64,000 nucleotides of DNA from Micrococcus porci (GTDB taxonomy: Bacteria > Actinomycetota > Actinomycetes > Actinomycetales > Micrococcaceae): contig NZ_CP083691.1 in NCBI RefSeq assembly GCF_020097155.1, positions 1,426,001-1,490,000 on the forward strand. The letters run 5' to 3'. Below the pieces are notes generated by a model. That model was not told the DNA's origin, ran no database searches, and was given only the letters and a program-made list of their open reading frames with translations. The position numbers were made by a program, and so were the translations under genes. This document shows positions 20,637-29,515 of this stretch, one piece after another (position 1 is the first letter of the stretch; the number at the start of each line of letters is the position of its first letter).

Positions 20637-21749
20637 ATGGCTGAGCGCTCCGCACGAGAGCCCCGCGACGATCGCCGCGGAGACGGCCACGACGGCACCC
20701 GTTCCGGCACCCCGCGAGGTCGGCGAGATGGGGACGGCGGGCGACGTCAGGGGGAGGGGCGTCCGTTCCGTCCGCATCGCGACGGTGAGGGCGTCGGCCG
20801 TTCACGCAACGTAGGTGGTCGGGACGGCGCGGCCCCGCGGCCCGGTCGTCCGGAGCGCGCCCAGCGTGAGCGCCCCGCCCACAGCCCGTCTGATCTCCGC
20901 GCCGCGAACAGGGTGGACCAGCAGCGCTCGCCCGACATCGACGGGGACGTGACCGGCAAGGAGCTCGACCGCGGCACCCTGAAGGAGATCGGCGGTCTCG
21001 ACGAGCGTCCGGCGACCTGGGTCGCCAAGCACCTCGTGATGGCAGGCCGGTACATCGACGAGGACCCGGAGCTCGCCTTCCAGCACGCCCTGGCCGCCTC
21101 CCGCAAGGGAGGGCGCCTGGCCCGCGTGCGCGAGGCCGTCGCCCTGACCGCCTACGCGGCGGGGGAGTACCACGAGGCCCTGCGCGAGTTCCGCACCTAC
21201 CGCCGCATGACCGGGGACGACACGCACATCGCGGCGCAGGTCGACAGCGAGCGCGCCCTCGGGCGCCACGAGAAGGCGCTGCAGCTGGCCGGCGAGGTCG
21301 ACACCTCCCGGCTGGACCGCGCGGCGCGCGTGGAACTCGCGATGGTGGTGTCCGGGGTGCGCGAGGATCTCGGAGACCTGGAGGGCGCCCTCGCCGCACT
21401 GAAGATCCCGGAGCTCGACCGACGCCGGGGCTACCCGTTCTCCCCGCGGCTGTTCCAGCGCCAGGCCGACGTGCTCACCGCCCTCGGCCGCACCCAGGAG
21501 GCCGCCGTGTGGCAACGCTCCGTCCATGTGGCCGAGCGCGCCCTGGGGATCGGCGGCTTCGCCGAGCCCGAGATCGTCGATGTGGAGGTCGAGCCGGCTG
21601 AGGACGACCGCCCCGTGCGCGGTCACCGCGAGCGACACACCGGGCCCCGCGTGTCGGACGCCTCCCAGTCGTCCGCGGAGTCCGCCCCCGTCGGCGAGGG
21701 ATCCGCCGAGGAGCACGGGCAGGCCGCCCCCGCGGAGCGCGAGTCATGA
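20637..21749 (+). CDS. TPR-like repeat protein of unknown function (Rv1691-type)
   Basis: The 370-residue protein has two parts. Residues 1-100 are a low-complexity, highly charged Arg/Gly/Asp-rich tail that is probably disordered. Residues about 105-310 form helical repeats typical of tetratricopeptide-type proteins (AFQHALAASRKGGRL, YAAGEYHEALREFRTYRRM, ALGRHEKALQLAGEV, EDLGDLEGALAALK). The C-terminus is acidic and low-complexity. In M. tuberculosis a TPR-like gene (Rv1691) also lies between tyrS and the HAD-phosphatase gene. The ATG at 20637 follows GGAAGGACATCCC; the frame upstream is open but not conserved. The stop overlaps the next start (ATGA). Function unknown. Confidence 0.82.
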   Translation: MAERSAREPRDDRRGDGHDGTRSGTPRGRRDGDGGRRQGEGRPFRPHRDGEGVGRSRNVGGRDGAAPRPGRPERAQRERPAHSPSDLRAANRVDQQRSPDIDGDVTGKELDRGTLKEIGGLDERPATWVAKHLVMAGRYIDEDPELAFQHALAASRKGGRLARVREAVALTAYAAGEYHEALREFRTYRRMTGDDTHIAAQVDSERALGRHEKALQLAGEVDTSRLDRAARVELAMVVSGVREDLGDLEGALAALKIPELDRRRGYPFSPRLFQRQADVLTALGRTQEAAVWQRSVHVAERALGIGGFAEPEIVDVEVEPAEDDRPVRGHRERHTGPRVSDASQSSAESAPVGEGSAEEHGQAAPAERES

Positions 21750-22588
21750 CGGATCCCGCGGCCTCCACGTTCTTCGGCGGTCACGACGGGCTCCTGTGTG
21801 ACCTCGACGGCGTCGTCTACGCGGGCGGGGAGGCCATCCCCGGCGCGGTCGAAACTGTGAGCGCCCTCGCGGAGCGGGGAGTGCCCGTCGGGTTCGTCAC
21901 CAACAACGCCTCGCGACCCCCGGAGGCGGTCGCCGAGCAGCTGCGCCGGTTCGGCCTCGAGGTCTCCCCGTCCCATGTCTTCGGTTCTGCTCCGGTCGGT
22001 GTCGACCTCCTCGAGGAGCGGCTGACGGCCGCTGGACACGAGGGCCCGGCACGGGTTCTCGTGGTCGGCTCGGTCCATCTGGCGGACCTGGTCGCGGCCC
22101 GCGGCCACCACGTGGTGGAGACCGCGGCCGAGCGACCGGACGCCGTCCTGCAGGGCTTCGACCCCCGGGTGGACTGGTCGCGTCTCGCCGAGGCGGCCTA
22201 CGCCGTCAACGCCGGCGCCGCCTGGGTGGCCACGAACCTGGACCTCTCCATCCCGCGGGCCGAGGGGGTGGCTCCCGGCAACGGTGCCCTCGCCCTGGCC
22301 GTCACGCAGGCGACCGGCGTCATCCCGGTGGCGGCCGGCAAGCCGGAGCCGCGCCTGTTCCATACCGCCGCGGCCGCCCTGGGGCTCCAGGCACCGCTCA
22401 TGGTGGGGGACAGGCTCGACACCGACATCCGCGGCGGCAACGCCGCCGGCATGGAGACCGTGCTCGTCCTCACCGGCGTGGGCTCCCGGCATGCGGCGGG
22501 GGAGGCCCCCGAGGAGGACCGCCCCACCTGGATCGTCGACGACATGACCGCCCTCCTGGGCGAGCCCGCGGAGGCGGCGCGTGGGTGA
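21746..22588 (+). CDS. HAD-family phosphatase (NagD/phosphoglycolate phosphatase-like)
   Basis: The 280-residue protein begins with HAD motif I as CDLDGVVYAGG (residues 18-28), has motif II in GFVTNNASR, the lysine motif in AAGKPEPRLF, and motif III-IV as MVGDRLDTDIRGGNAAG. These place it in HAD subfamily IIA with NagD and 4-nitrophenylphosphatase-like enzymes; the substrate cannot be told. It matches Rv1692 in position, between the TPR protein and tlyA. Its start overlaps the previous stop by four bases and its end overlaps tlyA by eight, so it is part of one operon. Confidence 0.88.
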   Translation: MTDPAASTFFGGHDGLLCDLDGVVYAGGEAIPGAVETVSALAERGVPVGFVTNNASRPPEAVAEQLRRFGLEVSPSHVFGSAPVGVDLLEERLTAAGHEGPARVLVVGSVHLADLVAARGHHVVETAAERPDAVLQGFDPRVDWSRLAEAAYAVNAGAAWVATNLDLSIPRAEGVAPGNGALALAVTQATGVIPVAAGKPEPRLFHTAAAALGLQAPLMVGDRLDTDIRGGNAAGMETVLVLTGVGSRHAAGEAPEEDRPTWIVDDMTALLGEPAEAARG

Positions 22589-23420
22589 GGCCCGACGGGC
22601 CGACGTCGCCCTCGCGGCGGACGGCCTCGCGCGCTCCCGTACGGAGGCCGCGGCCCTCGTCAAGGAGGGCGTCGTCCTGGTGGACGGCACGCCGGTGCGT
22701 CGCCCATCCCAGCCCGTGGCGTCGGGTGCGGTCCTGTCCCTCCTGGACCAGGGGCCGCGCTGGGTCTCCCGCGCGGCGCACAAGCTCGTCAGCGCCCTGG
22801 AGGCCTTCCCGGTGCCGGTGGCCGGACGACGGGCGCTGGACGCCGGGGCCTCGACCGGCGGCTTCACGCAGGTCCTGCTCGAGCGGGGCGCGGCACGCGT
22901 CGCCGCCGTCGACGTCGGCCACGGCCAGCTGGTGCAGGAGCTGCGCGCCGACCCCCGCGTCTTGGTCCGCGAGGGGCTGAACGTCCGCGACCTCACCGCG
23001 ACGGACGTCGAGGGCTCGGTCGACCTCGTGGTCTCCGACCTGTCCTTCATCTCCCTGCGCCTCGTCCTCGACGCGCTCGCCGGGGTGTGCCGGCCGGACG
23101 CCGACCTGCTGCTGATGGTCAAGCCCCAGTTCGAGGTGGGCCGTGCGGCCCTGCCCCGGACCGGCGTCGTGACGGATCCCCGGGCGCGTCGCTCGGCCGT
23201 GGAGGGCGTGGTGGCGGCCGCGCTCGGGACCGGCCTCGCGGCCCGCGGGGTCGCACGCTCCGGCCTGCCCGGCCAGGACGGCAACGTGGAGTTCTTCCTG
23301 CACCTGCGCGCCCCCGCCGCCCCCCGCGACGGTGGAGCGGTCGCCGGGGATGCGGACGAGGACGAGCGCCGTCGCCGCGCGGCCGCCCTGGTCGCCGCCG
23401 CCGACGTCGACTGGTCCTGA
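22581..23420 (+). CDS. tlyA: TlyA-type rRNA 2'-O-methyltransferase
   Basis: TlyA methylates riboses of 16S and 23S rRNA, which in mycobacteria is required for capreomycin sensitivity. The 279 residues include an N-terminal S4 RNA-binding domain (about 5-60, SRTEAAALVKEGVVLVDGTPV) and a Rossmann methyltransferase domain with the SAM motif LDAGASTGGFTQVLLERGA near residue 90, then VSDLSFISLRLVL and LVKPQFEVGR. The GTG at 22581 overlaps the HAD gene by eight bases. The gene neighbours (nadK, recN) match M. tuberculosis. Confidence 0.94.
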   Translation: MGEARRADVALAADGLARSRTEAAALVKEGVVLVDGTPVRRPSQPVASGAVLSLLDQGPRWVSRAAHKLVSALEAFPVPVAGRRALDAGASTGGFTQVLLERGAARVAAVDVGHGQLVQELRADPRVLVREGLNVRDLTATDVEGSVDLVVSDLSFISLRLVLDALAGVCRPDADLLLMVKPQFEVGRAALPRTGVVTDPRARRSAVEGVVAAALGTGLAARGVARSGLPGQDGNVEFFLHLRAPAAPRDGGAVAGDADEDERRRRAAALVAAADVDWS

Positions 23421-23489
23421 CGTCACGGCCCGGTCCCGTCCGCGGCTCCTCCGTGTGGACGGCGCCGCTGTCGTGTCCGCCCCCGTGGC

Positions 23490-23495
23490 TATCCT
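23490..23495 (+). promoter_or_regulatory. Putative -10 of nadK-recN
   Basis: TATCCT at 23490-23495 in the 123-bp gap before nadK would give a leader of about 42 nt that includes the GGAAGGAACC ribosome site. Confidence 0.45.
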
Positions 23496-23543
23496 GGGAC
23501 GAGCCGGCCGGAGCCGACCGGCCGACCCCCGCCGGAAGGAACC

Positions 23544-24635
23544 ATGTCCGAGACCCCCTCCCGCCGCGTCCTCGTCCTGGCCCACACGGGCCGCGCCGAC
23601 GCGATCGCCGCGGCCCTCCAGGCGACGGCCATGCTCGCCGAGGAGGGCCTGGACACCGTCATGCTCGCCGAGGACGTGGCGGCGATCCTGGAGTCGGGGA
23701 CGGACGCCGTCGGCTTCCGGCCGCTGACGCTGGGCCGGGACTGCACGCTCGACGACGTCCAGCTCGGGCTGGTGCTGGGCGGGGACGGCTCGGTGCTGCG
23801 CGCCGCCGACTTCGTCCGCGGCCACGGCATCCCGCTGGTGGCCGTGAACCTCGGGCACGTCGGCTTCCTCGCCGAGTCCGAACGCACCGACCTCCACCGC
23901 ACCGTGAAGGCGATCGCCGACGGCGCCTACGTCGTGATCGAGCGCATGGCGCTCGACGTCACGGTCCGCGTGGAGGGCCGGGAGGTGGCCCGCACGTGGG
24001 CTCTCAACGAGGCGTCCGTGGAGAAGTCCAACCGGGAGCGGATGCTCGAGGTCGTCGTCTCCGTGGACGACTCGCCGCTGACCTCCTTCGGCTGTGACGG
24101 CGTCGTGCTCGCGTCGCCCACCGGGTCCACCGCCTACGCATTCTCCGCGGGCGGCCCCGTGGTGTGGCCCGGCGTGGAGGCGCTGCTCTGCGTGCCGATC
24201 AGCGCCCACGCGCTCTTCTCCCGGCCGCTCGTCGTGGGGCCGCACTCGACCGTCGCCGTGGACGTGCTCACGCGCACCCGGGAGACGGGGGTGCTGTGGT
24301 GCGACGGCCGTCGCACCGTGGAGCTGCCCCCGCGTGCCCGCATCGAGGTCACCCGATCTGCCGAACCGGTGCGGCTGGCGCGCCTGCGGCCCACGCCGTT
24401 CGCCGAGCGACTCGTCCGCAAGTTCCGCCTCCCCACGGAGGGGTGGCGCGGGCCTGTCACGGAGGCGGACCGGCGCACCGGCCCCCTGGCCGAGGTGGAG
24501 ACGGTGGAGCCGCGCCACGCGGCGCCGAGACCGGACGTGGTGCCGCCGCCCAGCGAGCCCCTCACCGTCCTCAGCCCCGAGGCCCTGGCCCGCTACCGAG
24601 GCCGCGACGGGCGCGAAGGAGACCGGACCTCATGA
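23544..24635 (+). CDS. nadK: NAD kinase
   Basis: It phosphorylates NAD to NADP. The 363-residue protein has the ATP-binding GGDGS motif at residues 79-83 (LGGDGSVLRAADF), the NLGHVGFLAE segment, NEASVEK, and the glycine-rich SPTGSTAYAFSAGG block. About 60 extra C-terminal residues, Pro/Glu/Arg-rich, extend beyond the usual core of about 300 residues. The ATG at 23544 follows GGAAGGAACC. The stop overlaps the recN ATG by four bases. Confidence 0.95.
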   Translation: MSETPSRRVLVLAHTGRADAIAAALQATAMLAEEGLDTVMLAEDVAAILESGTDAVGFRPLTLGRDCTLDDVQLGLVLGGDGSVLRAADFVRGHGIPLVAVNLGHVGFLAESERTDLHRTVKAIADGAYVVIERMALDVTVRVEGREVARTWALNEASVEKSNRERMLEVVVSVDDSPLTSFGCDGVVLASPTGSTAYAFSAGGPVVWPGVEALLCVPISAHALFSRPLVVGPHSTVAVDVLTRTRETGVLWCDGRRTVELPPRARIEVTRSAEPVRLARLRPTPFAERLVRKFRLPTEGWRGPVTEADRRTGPLAEVETVEPRHAAPRPDVVPPPSEPLTVLSPEALARYRGRDGREGDRTS

Positions 24636-26374
24636 TCGACTGGATGCAGATCACCGGCCTCGGCGTCATCGGCGAGGCCACCGTGGACCTGGACCCCGGC
24701 TTCACCGTGGTGACCGGCGAGACCGGCGCCGGCAAGACCATGGTCGTCACCGCGCTGGGGCTGCTGCTGGGCCGGCGCGCCGACGCCGGCGCCGTGCGCC
24801 GTGGGTCGCGTCGGGCCGCCGTGGACGCCGGCGTCCGCCTGCCCGCCGACCACCCCGCGCTGAGCCTCGCCGTGGAGGCCGGCGCCGTGCTCGACGACGC
24901 CGGCGACGGCTCCGCCGACCTGGTCCTGAGCCGCAGCGTCACCGCCTCCGGCGACGGCACCCGCTCCCGTGCGGGGCTTGGCGGCCGCGCCGTCCCGGTG
25001 GGGGTGCTCGCCGAGGTGGGATCCGCGCTGGTGGCCGTGCACGGGCAGAACGACCAGGTCCGCCTCCAGTCCGCCGCGGCACAGCGCCACGCGCTCGACG
25101 CCTTCGGCGGCCCCCAGCTCGTCGCCGCTGCGGCCGCCTACCGCGCCGACCACACGGCCTACGTTGCCGCCCGGAGGGAACGGGACCTGCTGGTGGAGCG
25201 CCAGCAGGAGCGGGCCCGGGAGGCCGAGGCGCTGCAGCGCGGGCTCGAGGAGATCGACCGGGCCGAGCCGGAGGCGGGGGAGGACGAGACGCTGCGCGCC
25301 CTCATCCGGCGCCTGGAGGACGTCGAGGAGCTCCGCGCCGCGGCCGACGGCGGCCACGCCCACCTCGCCGGCCCGGACATCGAGTCCGGCGACGACCTGC
25401 CCGGGGCCATCACCCTGGTCGAGTCCGCCCGCGCAGCCGTCCAGGCAGCCCCCGGGGACGACCCCGAGCTCGCCGCCGCGGCCGGGCGACTGGCCGAGGC
25501 ATCCGTCATCCTCGGGGACATCGCTGCGGACCTGGCCCGGTTCTCTGCAGACCTGGACGGCGACGCCGTCTCCGACCTCGACGCCGCGCAGACCCGGCTC
25601 GCCGAGCTCAGCCGCCTCCAGCGCCTCTACGGTCCGGAGCTGACGGACGTGCTCGCCTGGGCCGAGGCGCAGCGCCCCCGCCTGGAGGAGCTGCAGGGCG
25701 ACTCCGGGCGCATCGACGAGCTCGAGGCCGACCTCGCCCGCCTGGACGCCTCGCGTCGGGAGCGGGCCGCGGAGCTCACCACCCTGCGCACCGCCGCCGC
25801 AGGCCGCCTGGAGCAGGCCGTCACCGCCGAGCTGCACGCACTCTTCATGCCGGACGCCTCCTTCCACGTCTCGCTCGTCCCGCTGGACGACGGCGACCCC
25901 GGCCCCCACGGTGCGGAGGACGTCGCCCTTGCGCTGCGCCCGCACGCCGGAGCCGAGCCGCGCCCCCTCGGCCGGGGCGCCTCCGGCGGCGAGCTCTCCC
26001 GGGTGATGCTCGCCCTGGAGGTGGTCCTCGCCGAGACCGACCCCGTCCCGACGTTCGTGTTCGACGAGGTCGACGCCGGCGTCGGCGGTGAGGCGGCCGT
26101 CAGCATCGGCGCCCGACTCGCGCGCCTGGCCCGCCATGTCCAGGTCATCGCCGTGACCCACCTGCCGCAGGTCGCGGCCTACGCGGACCGGCACGTCCGG
26201 GTCGAGAAGAACTCCGACCCCGAGGCCGGGGTGACGACCTCCGACGTCGTCACGCTCGGGCAGCAGGAGCGGGTGGACGAGCTCGCGCGGATGCTCGCCG
26301 GGCACGGGGACTCTGCCGCCGCCCGGGCGCACGCCCGCGAGCTGCTGGAGGCGTCGGCGGCCGAGCGGGCCTGA
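24632..26374 (+). CDS. recN: DNA repair protein RecN
   Basis: RecN is an SMC-like ATPase acting early in double-strand-break repair. The 580 residues contain Walker A GETGAGKTMV near residue 29, two central coiled-coil arms (about 150-350, Ala/Glu/Arg-rich), the ABC signature LGRGASGGELSRVMLA near 450, and Walker B PTFVFDEVDAGVGGEAA. The ATG at 24632 overlaps the nadK stop; the open frame back to 24164 is inside nadK. Length and domain order are normal. Confidence 0.95.
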   Translation: MIDWMQITGLGVIGEATVDLDPGFTVVTGETGAGKTMVVTALGLLLGRRADAGAVRRGSRRAAVDAGVRLPADHPALSLAVEAGAVLDDAGDGSADLVLSRSVTASGDGTRSRAGLGGRAVPVGVLAEVGSALVAVHGQNDQVRLQSAAAQRHALDAFGGPQLVAAAAAYRADHTAYVAARRERDLLVERQQERAREAEALQRGLEEIDRAEPEAGEDETLRALIRRLEDVEELRAAADGGHAHLAGPDIESGDDLPGAITLVESARAAVQAAPGDDPELAAAAGRLAEASVILGDIAADLARFSADLDGDAVSDLDAAQTRLAELSRLQRLYGPELTDVLAWAEAQRPRLEELQGDSGRIDELEADLARLDASRRERAAELTTLRTAAAGRLEQAVTAELHALFMPDASFHVSLVPLDDGDPGPHGAEDVALALRPHAGAEPRPLGRGASGGELSRVMLALEVVLAETDPVPTFVFDEVDAGVGGEAAVSIGARLARLARHVQVIAVTHLPQVAAYADRHVRVEKNSDPEAGVTTSDVVTLGQQERVDELARMLAGHGDSAAARAHARELLEASAAERA

Positions 26375-26403
26375 CGCCATGCGCCGAGCCCCCGCCGCGT
26401 GTG

Positions 26404-26409
26404 TACGAT
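26404..26409 (+). promoter_or_regulatory. Putative -10 after recN
   Basis: TACGAT at 26404-26409 is followed 8 nt later by GTGGTG at 26418. It probably drives the small ORF and the NUDIX-xerD genes. Confidence 0.45.
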
Positions 26410-26417
26410 CGGGACCC

Positions 26418-26555
26418 GTGGTGCAACGTGACTCCCGCCCCCAGCCGTCCCGCACGGTGCCCCGGCAGAAGCCCGCGCGCGGCGGTGCGGTGCCGACGCC
26501 CGGTGCGGTCCTGACGTCCTCGACCCTCGTCGTCCCGGAGGACCCCCGTGGCTGA
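26418..26555 (+). pseudogene. 45-codon ORF at the pyrG position, possible remnant
   Basis: From a GTG 8 nt after a -10-like TACGAT, an open frame runs 45 codons and its TGA overlaps the GTG start of the NUDIX gene, a normal operon junction. In M. tuberculosis and relatives the gene in this place, just before the NUDIX gene and xerD, is pyrG (CTP synthase). The short product (VVQRDSRPQPSRTVPRQK...) has none of the CTP synthase signatures such as KHIFVTGGV. It could be the variable N-terminal leader of PyrG fused to its variable C-terminal tail after an internal in-frame deletion, an assembly collapse, or simply an untranslated leader. Not recognised as a functional gene. Confidence 0.35.
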
Positions 26556-27255
26556 GGTCCCCGCGTCCGCCGGGCGCTCGCCGCTGCGCGACCTCTCCCT
26601 GCCGCGGCGGGTGAAGAAGTCCAAGACGGTCTTCGAGGGCCGGGTCTGGGACATCGCCCGCGAGAGCTTCCGCATGGACCCCGACGACAAGGGCCAGGAG
26701 CCGCTCACGCGCGAGCTGATGGTGCACCCGGGCGCCGTCGCCGTCCTGGCCCTGCGCACGCACCTCACCACCGCCGGCCCCGTCGAGCAGGTGGCGCTGG
26801 TCCGCCAGTACCGCCACCCCGTGGGCATGGAGCTCTGGGAGGTCCCCGCCGGGCTGCGCGACGTCGCCGGCGAGCCCCTCGTGGAGACGGCCCGCCGCGA
26901 GCTGCGGGAGGAGGCGGACCTCGAGGCCGCCGAGTGGCACACCCTCGCCGACTTCTTCACCACCCCCGGCGGGTCCACGGAGGCCATCCGCGTGTTCCTG
27001 GCCCGCCAGGTCAGCGCCGTTCCCGAGGGGGCGCGACACGAGCGTGAGGGCGAGGAGGCGTCCATGCCCCTGGCCTGGGTGAACACGGACGAGGTGCTCG
27101 ACGCCGTCCTCGACGGGCGCATCCACAACCCGTCCACGGTGGTGGCGGTCCTCGCCCTCCACGCGCACCGGGCCCAGGCATGGCGTCGCCTCCGCCCGCC
27201 CGACGCCCCGTTCGTCCCCGACCGGCGGGGCCCCGGGGCCGACCGGCCCGCGTGA
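26548..27255 (+). CDS. NUDIX hydrolase, ADP-ribose pyrophosphatase type
   Basis: The 235-residue protein is the equivalent of Rv1700, an ADP-ribose diphosphatase. The NUDIX core is visible as [25 protein letters not shown] at about residues 107-131 (longer than can be quoted elsewhere, key residues are the E of AGE and the RELREE run); the glycine usual in the REXXEEXG end is replaced by Asp. [13 protein letters not shown] and ELWEVPAG precede it, as in ADPRases. The GTG start at 26548 overlaps the small upstream ORF; an upstream CGGAGGACCCCC is a good ribosome site. The stop overlaps the GTG of xerD. Confidence 0.9.
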   Translation: MAEVPASAGRSPLRDLSLPRRVKKSKTVFEGRVWDIARESFRMDPDDKGQEPLTRELMVHPGAVAVLALRTHLTTAGPVEQVALVRQYRHPVGMELWEVPAGLRDVAGEPLVETARRELREEADLEAAEWHTLADFFTTPGGSTEAIRVFLARQVSAVPEGARHEREGEEASMPLAWVNTDEVLDAVLDGRIHNPSTVVAVLALHAHRAQAWRRLRPPDAPFVPDRRGPGADRPA

Positions 27256-28229
27256 GCGCGTCGCCCGAGCTCCACCGCGCGCTCGACCGGCACCTGGACC
27301 ACCTGGCCGTGGAACGGGGCCTGGCCAGCGCAACCCTGGCCGCGTACCGCCGGGACCTGGGCCGATACCTCGCATGGCTGGAGGCCTCCCGCGTGGATCG
27401 TCCCGCCGACGTCGACCCCGGGCACGTCGCCGGTTTCCTCTCCGCCCTCGGCACCGGGGACGACGGCGGCCGACCCCTGGGCGCCCGGTCCGCCGCGCGC
27501 GTGCTCTCCGCCGTGCGCGGCATGCACCGCTTCTGGGCGCTCGAGGGGCTCACCCCGACCGACCCGGCGGCCGATGTCGCCCCGCCCCGCCCACCCGAGC
27601 GGCTCCCGAAGGCGCTGCCCGTGGAGACGGTGACCCGGATCCTCGAGGCGGTCCCCACCGCGGAGCCCGCCGACCTGCGGGACCGCGCCCTGCTCGAGTT
27701 CCTCTACGGCACCGGGGCCCGCGTCTCTGAGGCCGTGGGACTGGACGTCGACGACGTCGTCGGCGTGGCGGGGGACCGGGGCGCCGGCCGGGGCGACGAC
27801 GATCGGCTGCCCGTGGTGCGCCTCTTCGGCAAGGGCTCCAAGGAGCGGCTGGTTCCCGTGGGTTCGCACGCCGCCGACGCCCTCGCGGCGTGGCTCGTGC
27901 GCGGCCGACCCGCCCTCGCGGCAGCGGCGACGCGCCCGGTGCCGGCGCTGTTCCTGAATCTCCGCGGCGGGCGCCTCTCCCGGCAGTCGGCGTGGTCGAT
28001 CCTCAAGGCGGCCGCCGAGCGGGCTGGCGTCGCCCAGGACGTCTCCCCGCACACCCTGCGGCACTCCTTCGCCACGCACCTGATGCAGGGCGGGGCCGAC
28101 GTGCGCGTCGTGCAGGAGCTGCTGGGCCACGCGTCCGTGACCACCACCCAGGTCTACACCAGGGTCACGGCCGAGGCGCTGCGCGAGGTCTACGCGTCCG
28201 CCCACCCGCGGGCCCGCTGGACCACCTGA
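27252..28229 (+). CDS. xerD: Site-specific tyrosine recombinase XerD
   Basis: XerD, with XerC, resolves chromosome dimers at dif. The 325 residues have the N-terminal SAM-like domain (about 5-100, [21 protein letters not shown]) and the catalytic domain with all tyrosine-recombinase residues: R in [10 protein letters not shown] in [16 protein letters not shown] in GHASVTTTQ, and the tyrosine in QVYTRV. Position next to the NUDIX gene is that of Rv1701 xerD, so this is the housekeeping enzyme, not a mobile-element integrase. A region of about 20 residues between strands ([15 protein letters not shown]) is slightly long. Confidence 0.93.
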   Translation: MSASPELHRALDRHLDHLAVERGLASATLAAYRRDLGRYLAWLEASRVDRPADVDPGHVAGFLSALGTGDDGGRPLGARSAARVLSAVRGMHRFWALEGLTPTDPAADVAPPRPPERLPKALPVETVTRILEAVPTAEPADLRDRALLEFLYGTGARVSEAVGLDVDDVVGVAGDRGAGRGDDDRLPVVRLFGKGSKERLVPVGSHAADALAAWLVRGRPALAAAATRPVPALFLNLRGGRLSRQSAWSILKAAAERAGVAQDVSPHTLRHSFATHLMQGGADVRVVQELLGHASVTTTQVYTRVTAEALREVYASAHPRARWTT

Positions 28230-28247
28230 CCCGCCACCCGTGGACGC

Positions 28248-28306
28248 CGCGGGGGCGGCGCCTCCCGCGGACCCCTGGTGGGATCCCGGAAGGCGCCGCC
28301 CCCGCG
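28248..28306. terminator. Bidirectional terminator between xerD and prpC
   Basis: Arms 28248-28263 and 28291-28306 are perfectly complementary over 16 bp, with 27 nt between. It lies between the convergent xerD and prpC genes. Confidence 0.75.
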
Positions 28307-28356
28307 CGGAGACGGAACCGCTCAGCCCCGGGCCGGCAGCTCGCGCTGCGCCGTGT

Positions 28357-29502
28357 TCACTTTCCGGGCAGCTCGCGCTGCTCGGGGCCGTTGTAGGCCG
28401 AGAGCGGGCGGATCAGGGCGTTCGCGGCGCGCTGCTCCATGATGTGGGCGGTCCAGCCGGTGATGCGCGCGGCGATGAAGATCGGCGTGAACATCTCGGT
28501 GTCGAAGCCCATGAGGTGGTAGGTCGGGCCGGCCGGGTAGTCGAGGTTCGGCTTGATCTGCTTGGCCTCGTCCATGGCCTGCTCGAGCCCGTCGTACAGG
28601 CCGAGCATCTCCTCGCGGCCGTAGTGCTCGATCATGCGGTCCAGCGCGGCCTTCATGGTGGGCACACGGGAGTCGCCGTTCTTGTAGACGCGGTGACCGA
28701 AGCCCATGACCTTCTTCTTCTGGGCCAGGGCGTCCTCCATCCAGGCCTTCGCTCGGGCGGCGGCATCCTCGCGGGACTCCTCCTTGCGGATGCCGATCTC
28801 GTCGAAGGTGTGCATGACAGCCTCGTTGGCGCCGCCGTGCAGCGGGCCCTTGAGGGCGCCGATCGCGCCGGTGACGGCCGAGTGCAGGTCGGAGAGCGTC
28901 GAGGTGATGACGCGCGCCGTGAACGTGGAGGCGTTGAAGGAGTGCTCCGCGTACAGGACCATCGAGACGCGGAACGCATCGACGACCTCGGGGGCGGCCT
29001 CCTCGCCGAAGGACATCCAGAGGAAGTTCTGCGCGTAGTCCAGGTCCGCGCGCGGCTCCACGACCTCCTGGCCGCGGCGGCGGCGCTGATCATAGGCGAC
29101 GACGGCGGGGAACGCGGCGAACAGCGCCTTCGCCTTCTCCAGCTCGGCCTCGGGGGAGGAGTCCTCCGCCTTCGGATGGTTGGCGCCCAGCACGGACACC
29201 GCGGTGCGCCCCACGTCCATCGGGTGGCAGTCGGTCGGCAGCAGGTCCACGGCGGCCTTCACCTCGGGGTCCAGCGCGCGGTGGGCGCGCTCGAACCGCT
29301 GGAACTCCTCCAGCTCCGCGTCGGTCGGCAGCTCGCCGTTCCAGAGCAGCAGCGCCACGGCCTCGAAGGGCAGCTGCGCCGCGAGGTCCTGCACCGGGTA
29401 GCCGCGGTAGAGCAGGGAGTTGGTCTCCGGGTTGACCTTGGACACCGCCGTGGTGTCCACGACGACGCCGGCCAGGCCCTTCTTGATCTCGGTCTCGGTC
29501 AT
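28357..29502 (-). CDS. prpC: 2-Methylcitrate synthase
   Basis: It condenses propionyl-CoA with oxaloacetate in the methylcitrate cycle. The 381-residue sequence is a short type-II-like citrate synthase with GALKGPLHGGANEAV, the catalytic histidine region GFGHRVYKNGDSR and the aspartate-containing PNLDYPAG. It could not be told from a citrate synthase by itself, but the prpD-prpB neighbours fix the role. The ATG at 29502 (protein start MTETEIKKGLAGVVVDTTAVSK) follows GAGAGGACCCCCATC. It is last in the prpD-prpB-prpC operon, 13 bp after prpB. Confidence 0.93.
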   Translation of the reverse strand: MTETEIKKGLAGVVVDTTAVSKVNPETNSLLYRGYPVQDLAAQLPFEAVALLLWNGELPTDAELEEFQRFERAHRALDPEVKAAVDLLPTDCHPMDVGRTAVSVLGANHPKAEDSSPEAELEKAKALFAAFPAVVAYDQRRRRGQEVVEPRADLDYAQNFLWMSFGEEAAPEVVDAFRVSMVLYAEHSFNASTFTARVITSTLSDLHSAVTGAIGALKGPLHGGANEAVMHTFDEIGIRKEESREDAAARAKAWMEDALAQKKKVMGFGHRVYKNGDSRVPTMKAALDRMIEHYGREEMLGLYDGLEQAMDEAKQIKPNLDYPAGPTYHLMGFDTEMFTPIFIAARITGWTAHIMEQRAANALIRPLSAYNGPEQRELPGK

Positions 29503-29515
29503 GATGGGGGTCCTC

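Noticed and set aside
27252..28229. xerD as a mobile-element integrase
   Set aside because: Its length, motifs and NUDIX neighbour match the housekeeping XerD; no att sites or phage genes were seen.
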